From assembly GCA_903896535.1 (NCBI GenBank), contig CAITYE010000230.1, positions 1 through 43,482 on the forward strand: a stretch of DNA of 43,482 bases. The letters run 5' to 3'. Each line of letters starts with the position of its first letter. Within the stretch, counting starts at the first letter, position 1. The notes below the pieces were generated by a model. The model did no database searches, was not told where the DNA came from, and saw nothing but the letters and a program-made list of their open reading frames with translations. Positions 25,976 to 33,802 of the stretch are shown piece after piece. Origin of the DNA: an uncultured Paracraurococcus sp. GTDB taxonomy: Bacteria > Pseudomonadota > Alphaproteobacteria > Acetobacterales > Acetobacteraceae. The position numbers and the translations under genes were made by a program.

Positions 25976-28020
25976 CCTGGCGGATCGGTATCGATGTCGG
26001 CGGGACCTTCACCGATGTGGTGGCCATCGCGGCCGATGGCGCGGCGACGCTCGCCAAAGCCGCCTCGACCCCGGCCGACCAGTCAGAGGGGGTGATCGCC
26101 GGGCTCGGCAATCTGGCGGCCACGCTGGGGCTCTCGCTGGCGGAGCTGCTGACGCGGACCACACGCATCGTCCATGGCACCACCGTGGCGACCAATGCCC
26201 TACTGGAGAGGAAAGGCGCCCGGGTCGGGCTGCTGACCACCGAAGGCCATCGCGACGTGATCGAGATGCGCGAAGGGCTGAAGCCCGACCGCTACGATTT
26301 GCGCCAGCCGCCGCCTGCCCCGCTCGTGCCGCGTCGGCTTCGCCTGCCGGTCCGCGAACGCCTCCGCCCGGATGGCCAGGTGGAGACCCCGCTCGACACC
26401 GCGTCCTTGGATAACGCCATCGCGGCGCTGCGGGCCGAAGGGGTTGAGAGCGTGGCGATCGGCTTCCTGCACGCCTGGGTGGCGCCACAGCATGAAGCGC
26501 AGGCGGCCGCGGCGGTGCGGGCGGCGATGCCCGAGGCCTATGTCACGACCAGCGCCGAGGTGCTGCCGCAGATCAAGGAGTTCGAGCGCTTCTCCACCAC
26601 CGTGGTGAATGCCTATGTCGGCCCGGTGGTCTCCCGCTACTTGGCGCGCTTGGCGGGCCGGCTGGCGGATGCCGGCTATGCCGGCCCGCTTTTCGTGATC
26701 CTCAGCCATGGTGGCATCGCCCCGGTCGAGGAGGCGCGCCGCCTGGCGGTCGGGACCGCCCTCTCAGGCCCCGCCGGCGGCGTGGCCGCGGCGGTGGCGC
26801 TGGCAGCCCAGGGGATGGGTCAGGAACTCGTCACCTTCGACATGGGCGGCACCTCGACCGATATCGCGCTCATCACCGAGGGCGAAGCCGCACTCGGGCG
26901 GGGCCGCAGCGTCGGCGGTGAGAGGATCGCGTTGGAGAGCTTGGATATCGTCACCCTCGGCGCGGGGGGTGGCTCGATCGGCCATATCGGCCCGGGCGGC
27001 ACGCTGCAGGTGGGCCCCCGCTCGGCCGGCGCGGTACCAGGGCCGGCGGCCTATGGCGCCGGTGGTACCGAGCCGACGGTGACCGATGCCAATCTTGTGC
27101 TTGGTTATCTCGATGCCGGGAATTTCCTGGGTGGGGCCCGTAAGCTCGACCGCGCTGCGGCCGATCGGGCGGTGGATGGGCTGGCCAGCAGCCTTGGCAT
27201 CGACCGCCTCGCCTGCGCGGCTGGTATCCTCGCCCTGGTCAATGCCCGCATGGCCGATGGCGTGCGGCTGGCGACCGTCCGCCGCGGCGTCGATCCGCGG
27301 GGCGCGACGCTGCTCGCCTTCGGTGGTGCGGCCGGGCTGCACGCCTCGGCCGTGGCGCGCGAACTTGGCCTGCGGCGGGCCGCGGTGCCGCTCTTTGCCG
27401 CCGGGCTCTCGGCCTGGGGGATGCTGCACACCGACCTGCGCTATGAACTGGCGCGCAGCGTCGTCAGCCCAACCGGGCTGCCCGCGGACGCGGCGATCCG
27501 CGATCTCTTCGCGGCGTTGGAGGCGGAAGGCCGTACCCGGATGGCGCAATGGCACAGCGGTCCGCTGATTGCGCGCCGCAGCGCCGACATGCGCTATGGC
27601 GAACAGGTCTTCGAGATCGCGGTCCCGCTGGAGACGATGGATTGGGAGAGCGCCGGCCTGGGCGAACGGCTGCGCGCCGCCTTCCATGCCAGGCACCGCG
27701 CCCTGTTTACCTATCACCTGCCGGAGGAAGAGGTGGTGATGGTCAATGCCCGGGTTGCCGTGGTCGGCGCGCTGGACCGCAGTACGGCGGCCGCACCGGC
27801 GGCGCCGACGGCAGCCGCGGCAGGGGAACGGCAGATCGTCTTGGCCGGCATCGCCCAGGCGGTGCCGGTGCATCGCTTCGAGGCGCTGGCGCCTGAGGCA
27901 CACCTTAGCGGCCCGGCCATCGTTGAGAGCACCACCACCACGGTGCTGCTGCAATCGGGCGATACGGCACGAATGGATCCGCGCGGCTGGCTGGAGCTGA
28001 CGCTGCCCGCGCCTATTTGA
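25972..28020 (+). CDS. hyuA: hydantoinase A / 5-oxoprolinase family subunit
   Basis: The ATP-binding partner subunit, 682 aa. The ASKHA-type phosphate-1 motif is at the N-terminus (GIDVGGTFTDVV, residues 6-17). VHGTTVATNALLERKGARVG follows near 66-85, and the second phosphate motif is SGPAGGVAAAVALA with VTFDMGGTSTDIALI. The downstream LGAGGGSIG and VPGPAAYG elements are normal for HyuA. It is coupled to hyuB by an ATGA overlap and overlaps the convergent ModA-like gene by 8 bp. Together the two subunits would open a cyclic amide at the cost of ATP. Confidence 0.93.
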   Translation: MTWRIGIDVGGTFTDVVAIAADGAATLAKAASTPADQSEGVIAGLGNLAATLGLSLAELLTRTTRIVHGTTVATNALLERKGARVGLLTTEGHRDVIEMREGLKPDRYDLRQPPPAPLVPRRLRLPVRERLRPDGQVETPLDTASLDNAIAALRAEGVESVAIGFLHAWVAPQHEAQAAAAVRAAMPEAYVTTSAEVLPQIKEFERFSTTVVNAYVGPVVSRYLARLAGRLADAGYAGPLFVILSHGGIAPVEEARRLAVGTALSGPAGGVAAAVALAAQGMGQELVTFDMGGTSTDIALITEGEAALGRGRSVGGERIALESLDIVTLGAGGGSIGHIGPGGTLQVGPRSAGAVPGPAAYGAGGTEPTVTDANLVLGYLDAGNFLGGARKLDRAAADRAVDGLASSLGIDRLACAAGILALVNARMADGVRLATVRRGVDPRGATLLAFGGAAGLHASAVARELGLRRAAVPLFAAGLSAWGMLHTDLRYELARSVVSPTGLPADAAIRDLFAALEAEGRTRMAQWHSGPLIARRSADMRYGEQVFEIAVPLETMDWESAGLGERLRAAFHARHRALFTYHLPEEEVVMVNARVAVVGALDRSTAAAPAAPTAAAAGERQIVLAGIAQAVPVHRFEALAPEAHLSGPAIVESTTTTVLLQSGDTARMDPRGWLELTLPAPI

Positions 28021-28816
28021 CGATCGGGTCGAGCCCAACCTGCTTGAGCTTCGCCTGAGCGTCTGGTGAGCGCAAGAAGGCGATGAACTCGCGCGCCACC
28101 GCTGGCTCTCGCGACGCGGTCGCGAGGCCGGCGGAGATCTCGATGATCTGCTGCAGATCCTCCGGCAGCGGGCCGACATAAGTGAGCTTCGCCCCATCGG
28201 GCCCCTGCAGCACCTCGGTGATCTCGCTGACCTGCTGCAAACCAAGGGCGACATCGCCCCGGGCGACCGCGCTCGCCACCCGCTCGCCACCGCCGATCCG
28301 CTTGGACTTCGGCAGCACCTGCTCGGCGATGCCAAGGCGCTGGACCATCTCCGAGGCGTAGTAGGTACCCGAAGCGCTTGCCGAATACCCGATCGACGGA
28401 GCGGCCAGCAGCGCCGTGCGCACGGCACCAACACTGCCGATATCGGGCTTCGGCAGATCGGCACGCGTGACAACGCCGATCCGGGAAATGGCAAGGTCGG
28501 TCTTGCTGCCCGGTACCGCGTAGCCCTGCTGCATCAGCGGCTCCAATTGGCTGCCGACCAGGATCAGCACATCCGCAGGCTCCCCGCGCTTCAGCCGGCT
28601 CGGCATGGCTTCCGGCGCGCTGCCCATGGAGGTGCCATAGGTGTAGTGCAGCTTGTGTCCGGTCCGCTTCTCGAACTCCGGGGCGAGGAGATGATAGGCG
28701 CCGGTAAAAGCGCCGGAGCTCATGACAAAGAGATCCGCTGCCCAGGCTGCACCCGCAGGCGTCCCAGCCACCAGGGCCAAGGCCAGCATGCGGCCCAGCC
28801 ATCCGATCTGCCGCAT
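28013..28816 (-). CDS. orphan ModA-like extracellular solute-binding protein
   Basis: A periplasmic binding protein of 267 aa with a signal peptide (MRQIGWLGRMLALALVAGTP, cleavage near AWA). The mature start is LFVMSSGAFTGAYHLLAPEF, and ADVLILVGSQLEPLMQQGYA and IGYSASASGTYYASEM match the molybdate/tungstate ModA-like fold, as does the C-terminal AREFIAFLRSPDAQ segment. The start at 28816 was chosen because GGAGGGACGG is directly upstream, while the longer frame overlaps the divergent gene. No ModB/ModC genes are adjacent, and anion-binding Ser residues are only partly recognisable, so the ligand may be organic rather than molybdate. Confidence 0.85.
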   Translation of the reverse strand: MRQIGWLGRMLALALVAGTPAGAAWAADLFVMSSGAFTGAYHLLAPEFEKRTGHKLHYTYGTSMGSAPEAMPSRLKRGEPADVLILVGSQLEPLMQQGYAVPGSKTDLAISRIGVVTRADLPKPDIGSVGAVRTALLAAPSIGYSASASGTYYASEMVQRLGIAEQVLPKSKRIGGGERVASAVARGDVALGLQQVSEITEVLQGPDGAKLTYVGPLPEDLQQIIEISAGLATASREPAVAREFIAFLRSPDAQAKLKQVGLDPIVK

Positions 28817-28844
28817 CCGTCCCTCCGCTGCCTGACGAGCCATA

Positions 28845-28859
28845 TCTGGCCGCGCCAGA
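28845..28859. promoter_or_regulatory. inverted repeat in ModA-like/CMD divergent region
   Basis: TCTGGC-cgc-GCCAGA is a perfect 6-bp inverted repeat with a 3-bp centre. It lies between two divergent start codons (28816 and 28926), a natural place for a shared operator. No regulator gene is adjacent, and short GC-rich palindromes are frequent in such DNA. Confidence 0.3.
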
Positions 28860-28925
28860 CAATCGCGCAAGGCCCTTGCAAAGAACCGCGCAACCGGCAG
28901 GCTGCGGTCGATCCCGGAGGAAACC

Positions 28926-29546
28926 ATGCGCAAATTGCCGATCGCCCTTGCTCTCGCCGCCAGTCTCGCCTTGCCCGCGCTGGCCGAGGACCGCTTCCCA
29001 CCCCTCGATCCAGCCCAGATGACCCCGGCGCAGCGGCAGGTCTATGACGCCATCGCAAGCGGCCCGCGCGGCGGCGTGCGCGGCCCCTTCAACGCCTGGC
29101 TGCGAAGCCCGGAAACCGGCGACCGGCTACAGCGGGTGGGGGAACATCTCCGCTTCAGCAGCGTCATCCCCACGGCACTGAATGAGTTCGCGATTCTCAT
29201 CACGGCCCGCGCCTGGGATGCCCCCTATGAGTGGTACGCGCATTACCCGTTGGCGGTGAAGGCCGGACTGCCGGAAGCGGTCGCGGCGGAACTCGCACAG
29301 GGCAAGCGCCCCGGCAACATGACCGAGGACCAGGCGCTGGTGTACGACTTCCTCACCGAGCTGCATCGCAACCACGGCGTCTCCGATGCCGGCTTTAACG
29401 CCCTGAAGGCCCGCTTCGGCGAACAGGGTGTGGTCGATCTGATCGCGGTCAGCGGGTATTATGTCGCGGTGGCGATGACGCTGAACGTCGCCCAGGTGAA
29501 ACTGCCGGACGGCGTGCCGAACCCCTTGCCGCCGCTGCCGCGTTGA
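28926..29546 (+). CDS. exported carboxymuconolactone decarboxylase-like protein
   Basis: A CMD/AhpD-fold protein of 206 aa with a clear signal peptide (MRKLPIALALAASLALPALA, cleavage before EDRF). LNEFAILITARAWDAPYEWY and AHYPLAVKAGLPEAV form the core CMD helices with the conserved E-W and H positions. The sequence contains no cysteine at all, so it cannot be an AhpD-type CxxC peroxidase and is closer to the decarboxylase or the uncharacterised exported group. GGAGGAAACC precedes the ATG. It is divergent from the ModA-like gene with 109 bp between the two starts and abuts the TauE gene tail to tail. Confidence 0.85.
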   Translation: MRKLPIALALAASLALPALAEDRFPPLDPAQMTPAQRQVYDAIASGPRGGVRGPFNAWLRSPETGDRLQRVGEHLRFSSVIPTALNEFAILITARAWDAPYEWYAHYPLAVKAGLPEAVAAELAQGKRPGNMTEDQALVYDFLTELHRNHGVSDAGFNALKARFGEQGVVDLIAVSGYYVAVAMTLNVAQVKLPDGVPNPLPPLPR

Positions 29547-30296
29547 TCAGCTGAGACCCTTGATCAGCAGCGAAAGGCCGAGCCCGCCGAGCAAGACCTG
29601 GATCAACTGCCGGAACCGCGCTTCCGGCAGCTTTCCCCTGATACTTTGGCCGAACCACAGGCCCAGAAAGCTCGGGACCACACCAAGCAGCGATACCAGT
29701 CCGAGATCGGCCGGCAGCAAGCCCGCGCCGCGCAGGCCAACGCCGAGCGCGACCAAAGCCCCGATAACGCCGAGCCCGAAGGCCTGCACGAATTCGGCTG
29801 GACGCAGCCGGAGCGCGACCAAATAGGGTGCGGCCGGCATCAGATAGCTGCCGGTCAGCCCGGTGATGACGCCGGAGACCAGACCGATCAGCGGCGAAAG
29901 CCACCGTTCCGTCGTCGGTTTGGGGGAGGGAAACGGGCGACCGAACAGCGCGTAAAGGGCACCGCTGATCAGCAGCACACCCAGCATCACGGACAGCAGC
30001 CCCGTATTGACCTTGGAGAGCATGGCCGCACCGCCGGCCGCCCCCAGGGTAGAGCCAAGAAAGAGGCCCCAGAGGCGGCGCAGCAGTGGCTTGAGATGCG
30101 GCCCGGCGAGCGCCTGCCAAAGATTGGTCAGCAACGTCGGCGCCAGGATCAGCGCCATTCCCTCCGGCAATGGCCGGAACAGCACCAGCAGGCCGATCGA
30201 GACGGCGGGAAAGCCAAAACCGGCGATCCCCTTGACCGTGCCGGCCAGGATGAAGATGACGCCGGCGAGGGCTAATTCATGCAGCGGAAGTGGCAT
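29547..30296 (-). CDS. TauE/SafE-family anion exporter
   Basis: A polytopic membrane protein of 249 aa with about eight hydrophobic helices. FILAGTVKGIAGFGFPAVSI near the N-terminus and the repeated half LIGLVSGVITGLTGSYLMPA (about 137-156) are the inverted-repeat GxxxGxxG segments typical of TauE/SafE sulfite/organosulfonate exporters. The start ATG shares a base with the stop codon of the upstream membrane-protein gene (TGATG), so the two are coupled. The stop codon lies directly against the stop of the CMD-like gene on the other strand. The substrate is unknown. Confidence 0.87.
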   Translation of the reverse strand: MPLPLHELALAGVIFILAGTVKGIAGFGFPAVSIGLLVLFRPLPEGMALILAPTLLTNLWQALAGPHLKPLLRRLWGLFLGSTLGAAGGAAMLSKVNTGLLSVMLGVLLISGALYALFGRPFPSPKPTTERWLSPLIGLVSGVITGLTGSYLMPAAPYLVALRLRPAEFVQAFGLGVIGALVALGVGLRGAGLLPADLGLVSLLGVVPSFLGLWFGQSIRGKLPEARFRQLIQVLLGGLGLSLLIKGLS

Positions 30297-31627
30297 CAGG
30301 CGGCGCGGCGCATGCGGGGCGAGACAGCCAGCGCCGCAAGCACCGGCGCCAGCCAGATCAGGCGCGCCTCATAGCGATGATGCGGCTTCGACAGGGCGCC
30401 GGTCGCCCAGGCATTGACCAGGAAACCGAGCAGCACGCCGTAGATCAGCCCCCGTCGCCCCGGCGCAGCGACGCCACCGGCCGCCCAGGCCGCGATGAAC
30501 AGACCACAAATGCCAAGCAGGAGCACCGGCATGTGCGGGCGCAACATGGGTGCAACCGCCGCCTCCAGCGTACCCCTTGGCTGCAAGGCGCGTTCGTAGG
30601 CGGCGAGGTCGGCCGCGCCCACGGTTTCGGCCAAGCGCGGCCGCAGCGCCGTCGCCAAGTACCCCGGGCCGAGCGTATCGCCCGCCGCCGCCAAGCCAAG
30701 TTGGCGGAAGGTATTGCGGGCCATTACCCAGGCGACGCCGAAAGGCTCGGATCGCAGCGTCTCGGCGACGATCGCGCGGGCCTCCGGTGCCAGGGCAACG
30801 CCGCCGAGATGGCGCGGCGTACCGTCTGCCGTCTGGTTCAACGGACTGTCCAGCGCCCAGAGGAATTCGTCGCTATCCATCGGCAGCCGCGCCACAAAAC
30901 CGCAGAGATACCAGCCAACCTCGGGGCAGCGGGCGCGGATGACCCGCGTCGCCGGCCCATCATCCTGCAAGCGCGCCAGCATGAAGGTGGCGCCATAGGG
31001 CGAGAGAGTGAGGCGGCCATGGCCCCAGAGATTGCTGAGCAACAAAACCCCAAGGGCGGCCAGCATGGGCAAGGCGACCCGCCCGGCCGCGCGCCAGCCA
31101 GCCATCGCGGCAACGAAGGCCACCAAGGCCAGCCCCAGCGGCAGATGGGAGAGATGCGCGGCAATGCCGAGGGTGGCGATGGTGCCGAGAGCCACAGCCT
31201 CGATGCGGGTCAGCCCGGCTGCAAAGCCGAGCAGCAGCATGGCCAGAAGCACCGCGGGGGTGAAGACATCGGGCATCAACAGCGCCGCGGTGAAGGGTGC
31301 TGTGGTCAGCAGGGCGGCGCCGAGACACACCGCGATGTGGCGCCAGGCGCCCGCCCCGCCGCAAAGCGTGCGTTGCGTCAGCCAGAGCAGCCAGGACAGC
31401 ATGATCCCCTGCGCCAGCACCGCCGGCCAGAGACTGATCCGCCAGGACAGCGCCAGCAGCAGCGGCCCATAGACATGCGGCTTATCCCAGATCACCAGGG
31501 GGCCGGAAGGCGGCGGCGCCACTTGATGCAGGAAGGCACCGGTGTCGCTGAAGACCAACGGGTAGCCGTTCAGAAAGGCCGGCCAAACCAACATGACGCC
31601 GCCCAATAGCACGGCGAGTGCGGCCAT
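30296..31627 (-). CDS. polytopic membrane protein, possible GT-C-like enzyme
   Basis: A 443-aa integral membrane protein with around ten hydrophobic helices. Near the N-terminus is FLNGYPLVFSDTGAFLHQ, where an acidic residue after the first helix recalls the catalytic Asp of GT-C glycosyltransferases. A periplasmic-looking loop (about 230-330) contains CPEVGWYLCGFVARLPMDSD, and the end KPHHRYEARLIWLAPVLAAL is conserved-looking. I do not recognise a named family. The start is uncertain: ATG 31627 overlaps the end of moaE by a few bases, and ATG 31657 would add a basic leader (MRRLCAGPAE). It is coupled to the TauE gene downstream and follows moaE without a gap. Confidence 0.75.
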   Translation of the reverse strand: MAALAVLLGGVMLVWPAFLNGYPLVFSDTGAFLHQVAPPPSGPLVIWDKPHVYGPLLLALSWRISLWPAVLAQGIMLSWLLWLTQRTLCGGAGAWRHIAVCLGAALLTTAPFTAALLMPDVFTPAVLLAMLLLGFAAGLTRIEAVALGTIATLGIAAHLSHLPLGLALVAFVAAMAGWRAAGRVALPMLAALGVLLLSNLWGHGRLTLSPYGATFMLARLQDDGPATRVIRARCPEVGWYLCGFVARLPMDSDEFLWALDSPLNQTADGTPRHLGGVALAPEARAIVAETLRSEPFGVAWVMARNTFRQLGLAAAGDTLGPGYLATALRPRLAETVGAADLAAYERALQPRGTLEAAVAPMLRPHMPVLLLGICGLFIAAWAAGGVAAPGRRGLIYGVLLGFLVNAWATGALSKPHHRYEARLIWLAPVLAALAVSPRMRRAA

Positions 31628-31628
31628 T

Positions 31629-32081
31629 TCAGCGGGCCCAGCGCAGAGCCGCCGCATCGTCGGCTGCCTTGGCCTCGACCCAGCGTTCCCGGCCATCGGC
31701 GAATTCCTCGCGCTTCCAGAAAGGCGCGCCGGTCTTCAGCCAGTCGATCAGGAAGGCGCAAGCCTCAAGCGATGCAGCGCGATGCGCCGAGGCGGTCAGC
31801 ACGAGCACGATGGGCGCCCCAGGCGGCAGGCGGCCGACCCGGTGGATGACGGTGCAGCCGGTCAGCGGCCAGCGGCCGCAGGCCTCAGCAGCGATGCCGG
31901 CGATCGCGCGTTCGGTCATCCCGGGATAATGCTCAAGCGTCAGCGCCGCGAGCCCCTCATCGGCACGTACCAGACCCACGAAGCTGGCAAGGCCGCCGAC
32001 ATCGACCCGCCCGGCGAGCAACGCCGTCATCTCGGCGGCAAGGTCAAAAGGCGCCGCTTGGACCGTGACGCGCGGGGTCAT
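31629..32081 (-). CDS. moaE: molybdopterin synthase catalytic subunit MoaE
   Basis: The large subunit of molybdopterin synthase, which inserts two sulfurs from MoaD thiocarboxylate into precursor Z (cPMP). It has 150 aa, the normal size. Conserved elements are GLASFVGLVR (R39), LEHYPGMTERAI (49-60), VIHRVGRLPPG (H80-R81) and LKTGAPFWKRE with K116 and K123, matching the active-site lysines. It starts three bases after the moaD stop codon. The TGA stop overlaps the membrane-protein start region. Confidence 0.95.
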   Translation of the reverse strand: MTPRVTVQAAPFDLAAEMTALLAGRVDVGGLASFVGLVRADEGLAALTLEHYPGMTERAIAGIAAEACGRWPLTGCTVIHRVGRLPPGAPIVLVLTASAHRAASLEACAFLIDWLKTGAPFWKREEFADGRERWVEAKAADDAAALRWAR

Positions 32082-32084
32082 CGC

Positions 32085-32336
32085 TCAGCCGCCGGTGACC
32101 GGGGGGAAGAACGCAATCTCATCCTCCGGCCCGACAGGCGTCGTGGGATCGGCGAATTCCTGATTGACCGCACAGCGGATCTGCCGCGGATCGGCGAAGG
32201 CGGCCGCATGGCCGGGAGAGCGGGCGGCCAGGAAAGCGACCAGGCCGGCGACGTCGCGGACCGCGGGCGGCGGCGCGATGTCTTCTTCGCCAAGACCGAC
32301 CCGCTGGCGTACCCAAGCGAAATACAGCAGGTGCAT
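32085..32336 (-). CDS. moaD: molybdopterin synthase sulfur-carrier subunit MoaD
   Basis: A ubiquitin-fold sulfur carrier of 83 aa ending in the required double glycine (PPVTGG), which is adenylated by MoeB and converted to a thiocarboxylate. VNQEFADPTTPVGPEDEIAF is the normal segment before the tail. It lies between the lipoprotein gene (7 bp upstream) and moaE (3 bp downstream), all on the minus strand. Confidence 0.94.
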   Translation of the reverse strand: MHLLYFAWVRQRVGLGEEDIAPPPAVRDVAGLVAFLAARSPGHAAAFADPRQIRCAVNQEFADPTTPVGPEDEIAFFPPVTGG

Positions 32337-32343
32337 GCCGGCT

Positions 32344-33051
32344 TCAGCGCGGGCTTGGTACGGTGGTGATCTGCCCGCCGGGGCCGACCAGCGTCGTCAT
32401 GCCGTTGGCATCACGGATCGCGGTGCCGGCGGCGCCACCAGGTGCCACATACGTCCCGACGCGGTCAGTCCCCGGGCCAGAGACGGCGACGCCGCCAGGC
32501 GTGTTCAGCATCCGGCCATCGGCACGGCGCGGTGGCGGGTCGTCGAGCCCAGGGGGCGGCAGCGCCGACATCGGCCGGCGTTCATCGCGCCGCCAATCGT
32601 TCGGGTCGGGCGACGGCGGGGGCGTGGAACTGCCGCGCGAACGCTGCCGTGGCTCCGGCGCGATGCTCATGCCGGTGACGCCAGCCGGGCTGAGCGACGG
32701 ACCGCCCGGGGGACGGTAATTCGGAATGCCGCGCAACGCTGCATCGGGATTGGCAAGCGTCGCGCGTGGCGGCTCCGGCTGCGGCCAGACATCGCCGCTT
32801 TCGCTGCGCAATGGGTCGACCGCCGGGTTGGGCCCGAAGACGCGGGAAATGGTCAGGCTATCCGGGTCGCGCGGCACATCGGATCGCGGGGCACCCCAAG
32901 GTGCGCCCAGCGCCTTTCCGGTCATGCCGATTTTGTCATAGGTGGCGGCAGAGGTCGAACGCACCCATTGCCGTGGCTGCTCGACCTGGGAGCAGCCAGT
33001 GAGCAGCACGACCAGAGACACCCCGAACGTTGCCCGCACCGCACCCCGCAT
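32344..33051 (-). CDS. proline-rich lipoprotein of unknown function
   Basis: A predicted lipoprotein of 235 aa. The N-terminus MRGAVRATFGVSLVVLLTGC has a good lipobox (LTGC, lipidated C20), then SQVEQP. The rest is Pro/Arg/Gly-rich and probably disordered (for example PSPDPNDWRRDERRP and LPPPGLDDPPPRR), ending in a Gly/Val/Thr-rich tail. The start at 33051 follows AGGAG with seven bases of spacing; the longer frame to 33189 overlaps pgsA and is unlikely. It is located between pgsA and moaD in a tightly packed leftward run. No family was recognised; an envelope role is inferred only from lipidation. Confidence 0.8.
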   Translation of the reverse strand: MRGAVRATFGVSLVVLLTGCSQVEQPRQWVRSTSAATYDKIGMTGKALGAPWGAPRSDVPRDPDSLTISRVFGPNPAVDPLRSESGDVWPQPEPPRATLANPDAALRGIPNYRPPGGPSLSPAGVTGMSIAPEPRQRSRGSSTPPPSPDPNDWRRDERRPMSALPPPGLDDPPPRRADGRMLNTPGGVAVSGPGTDRVGTYVAPGGAAGTAIRDANGMTTLVGPGGQITTVPSPR

Positions 33052-33112
33052 CGACCACTCCTGCCCTGCACACCTTCGGGCGAAAACACCATGCGCCGGG
33101 ACGGCCCCCGCC

Positions 33113-33739
33113 TCAAGGCCGGGCGAGCGGCGCAGCATCCGGACGGGCGGCTGGCTCGGGCGCGGTCGGCTCAGCGCCCGCATAAGCAAGACCGGCCAAA
33201 AGGTAGTCCCAGCCAGTCAGCAAGGTCAGCGCCGCCGCCACCCAGAGCATCGCCTCCCCGATCAGGGAGACCGGGAGGAACCCCAGGCCGATCACAGACG
33301 CCCCGGTATCCCCGGCAATCAGTGTCCCGAGCGCCCCCATCTGAAAACCGGTCTTCCACTTGGCGAGCCGCGTCACAGGCAGGCCAACGCGCAGGCCCGC
33401 CAGGTATTCGCGCAGGCCCGAGACCAGGATTTCCCGCAGCAGGATCACGATGGCCGGGTAGAGCGACCAGCCTGGCAGCCGGTCATAGCCGGCCAACAGC
33501 ATCAGCGCCGCACCGACCAGGAGCTTGTCCGCGATGGGGTCCAGCATCCGCCCGAAGCCCGAGACGAGTTGGCGCTCACGGGCGATCTTGCCATCGAAAT
33601 AATCGGTGATGCCGGCAAGGCCGAAGACCAGGCAGGCGGCAAAATCGGCCCAGGGCTGGCGCAAGGCGACGAACAGCATCAGCACCGGCACGGCGGCGAT
33701 GCGGGAGAGCGTCAGCAAATTCGGCAAATCGGTCGGCAT
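33113..33739 (-). CDS. pgsA: CDP-diacylglycerol-glycerol-3-phosphate 3-phosphatidyltransferase
   Basis: Makes phosphatidylglycerol phosphate, the first committed step to phosphatidylglycerol and cardiolipin, in the inner membrane. It has 208 aa. The CDP-alcohol phosphotransferase motif D-x2-DG-x2-AR-x8-G-x3-D-x3-D is complete: D46, D49, G50, A53, R54, G63, D67 and D71. NLLTLSRIAAVPVL opens the protein as usual, and several membrane helices follow. Position directly after uvrC on the same strand is common in proteobacteria. The C-terminal tail after residue 185 is Ala/Pro-rich and variable. Confidence 0.95.
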   Translation of the reverse strand: MPTDLPNLLTLSRIAAVPVLMLFVALRQPWADFAACLVFGLAGITDYFDGKIARERQLVSGFGRMLDPIADKLLVGAALMLLAGYDRLPGWSLYPAIVILLREILVSGLREYLAGLRVGLPVTRLAKWKTGFQMGALGTLIAGDTGASVIGLGFLPVSLIGEAMLWVAAALTLLTGWDYLLAGLAYAGAEPTAPEPAARPDAAPLARP

Positions 33740-33802
33740 GGGGCGGGGTCACTGATGGCCGAAGGCGATGGCGCCGGCAAGGCTCTGCCCTGGTTTAACC
33801 CA

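Noticed and set aside
26764-28494. 576-codon minus-strand open frame
   Set aside because: It is opposite hyuA and out of frame with the ModA-like gene; composition is typical of a shadow frame.
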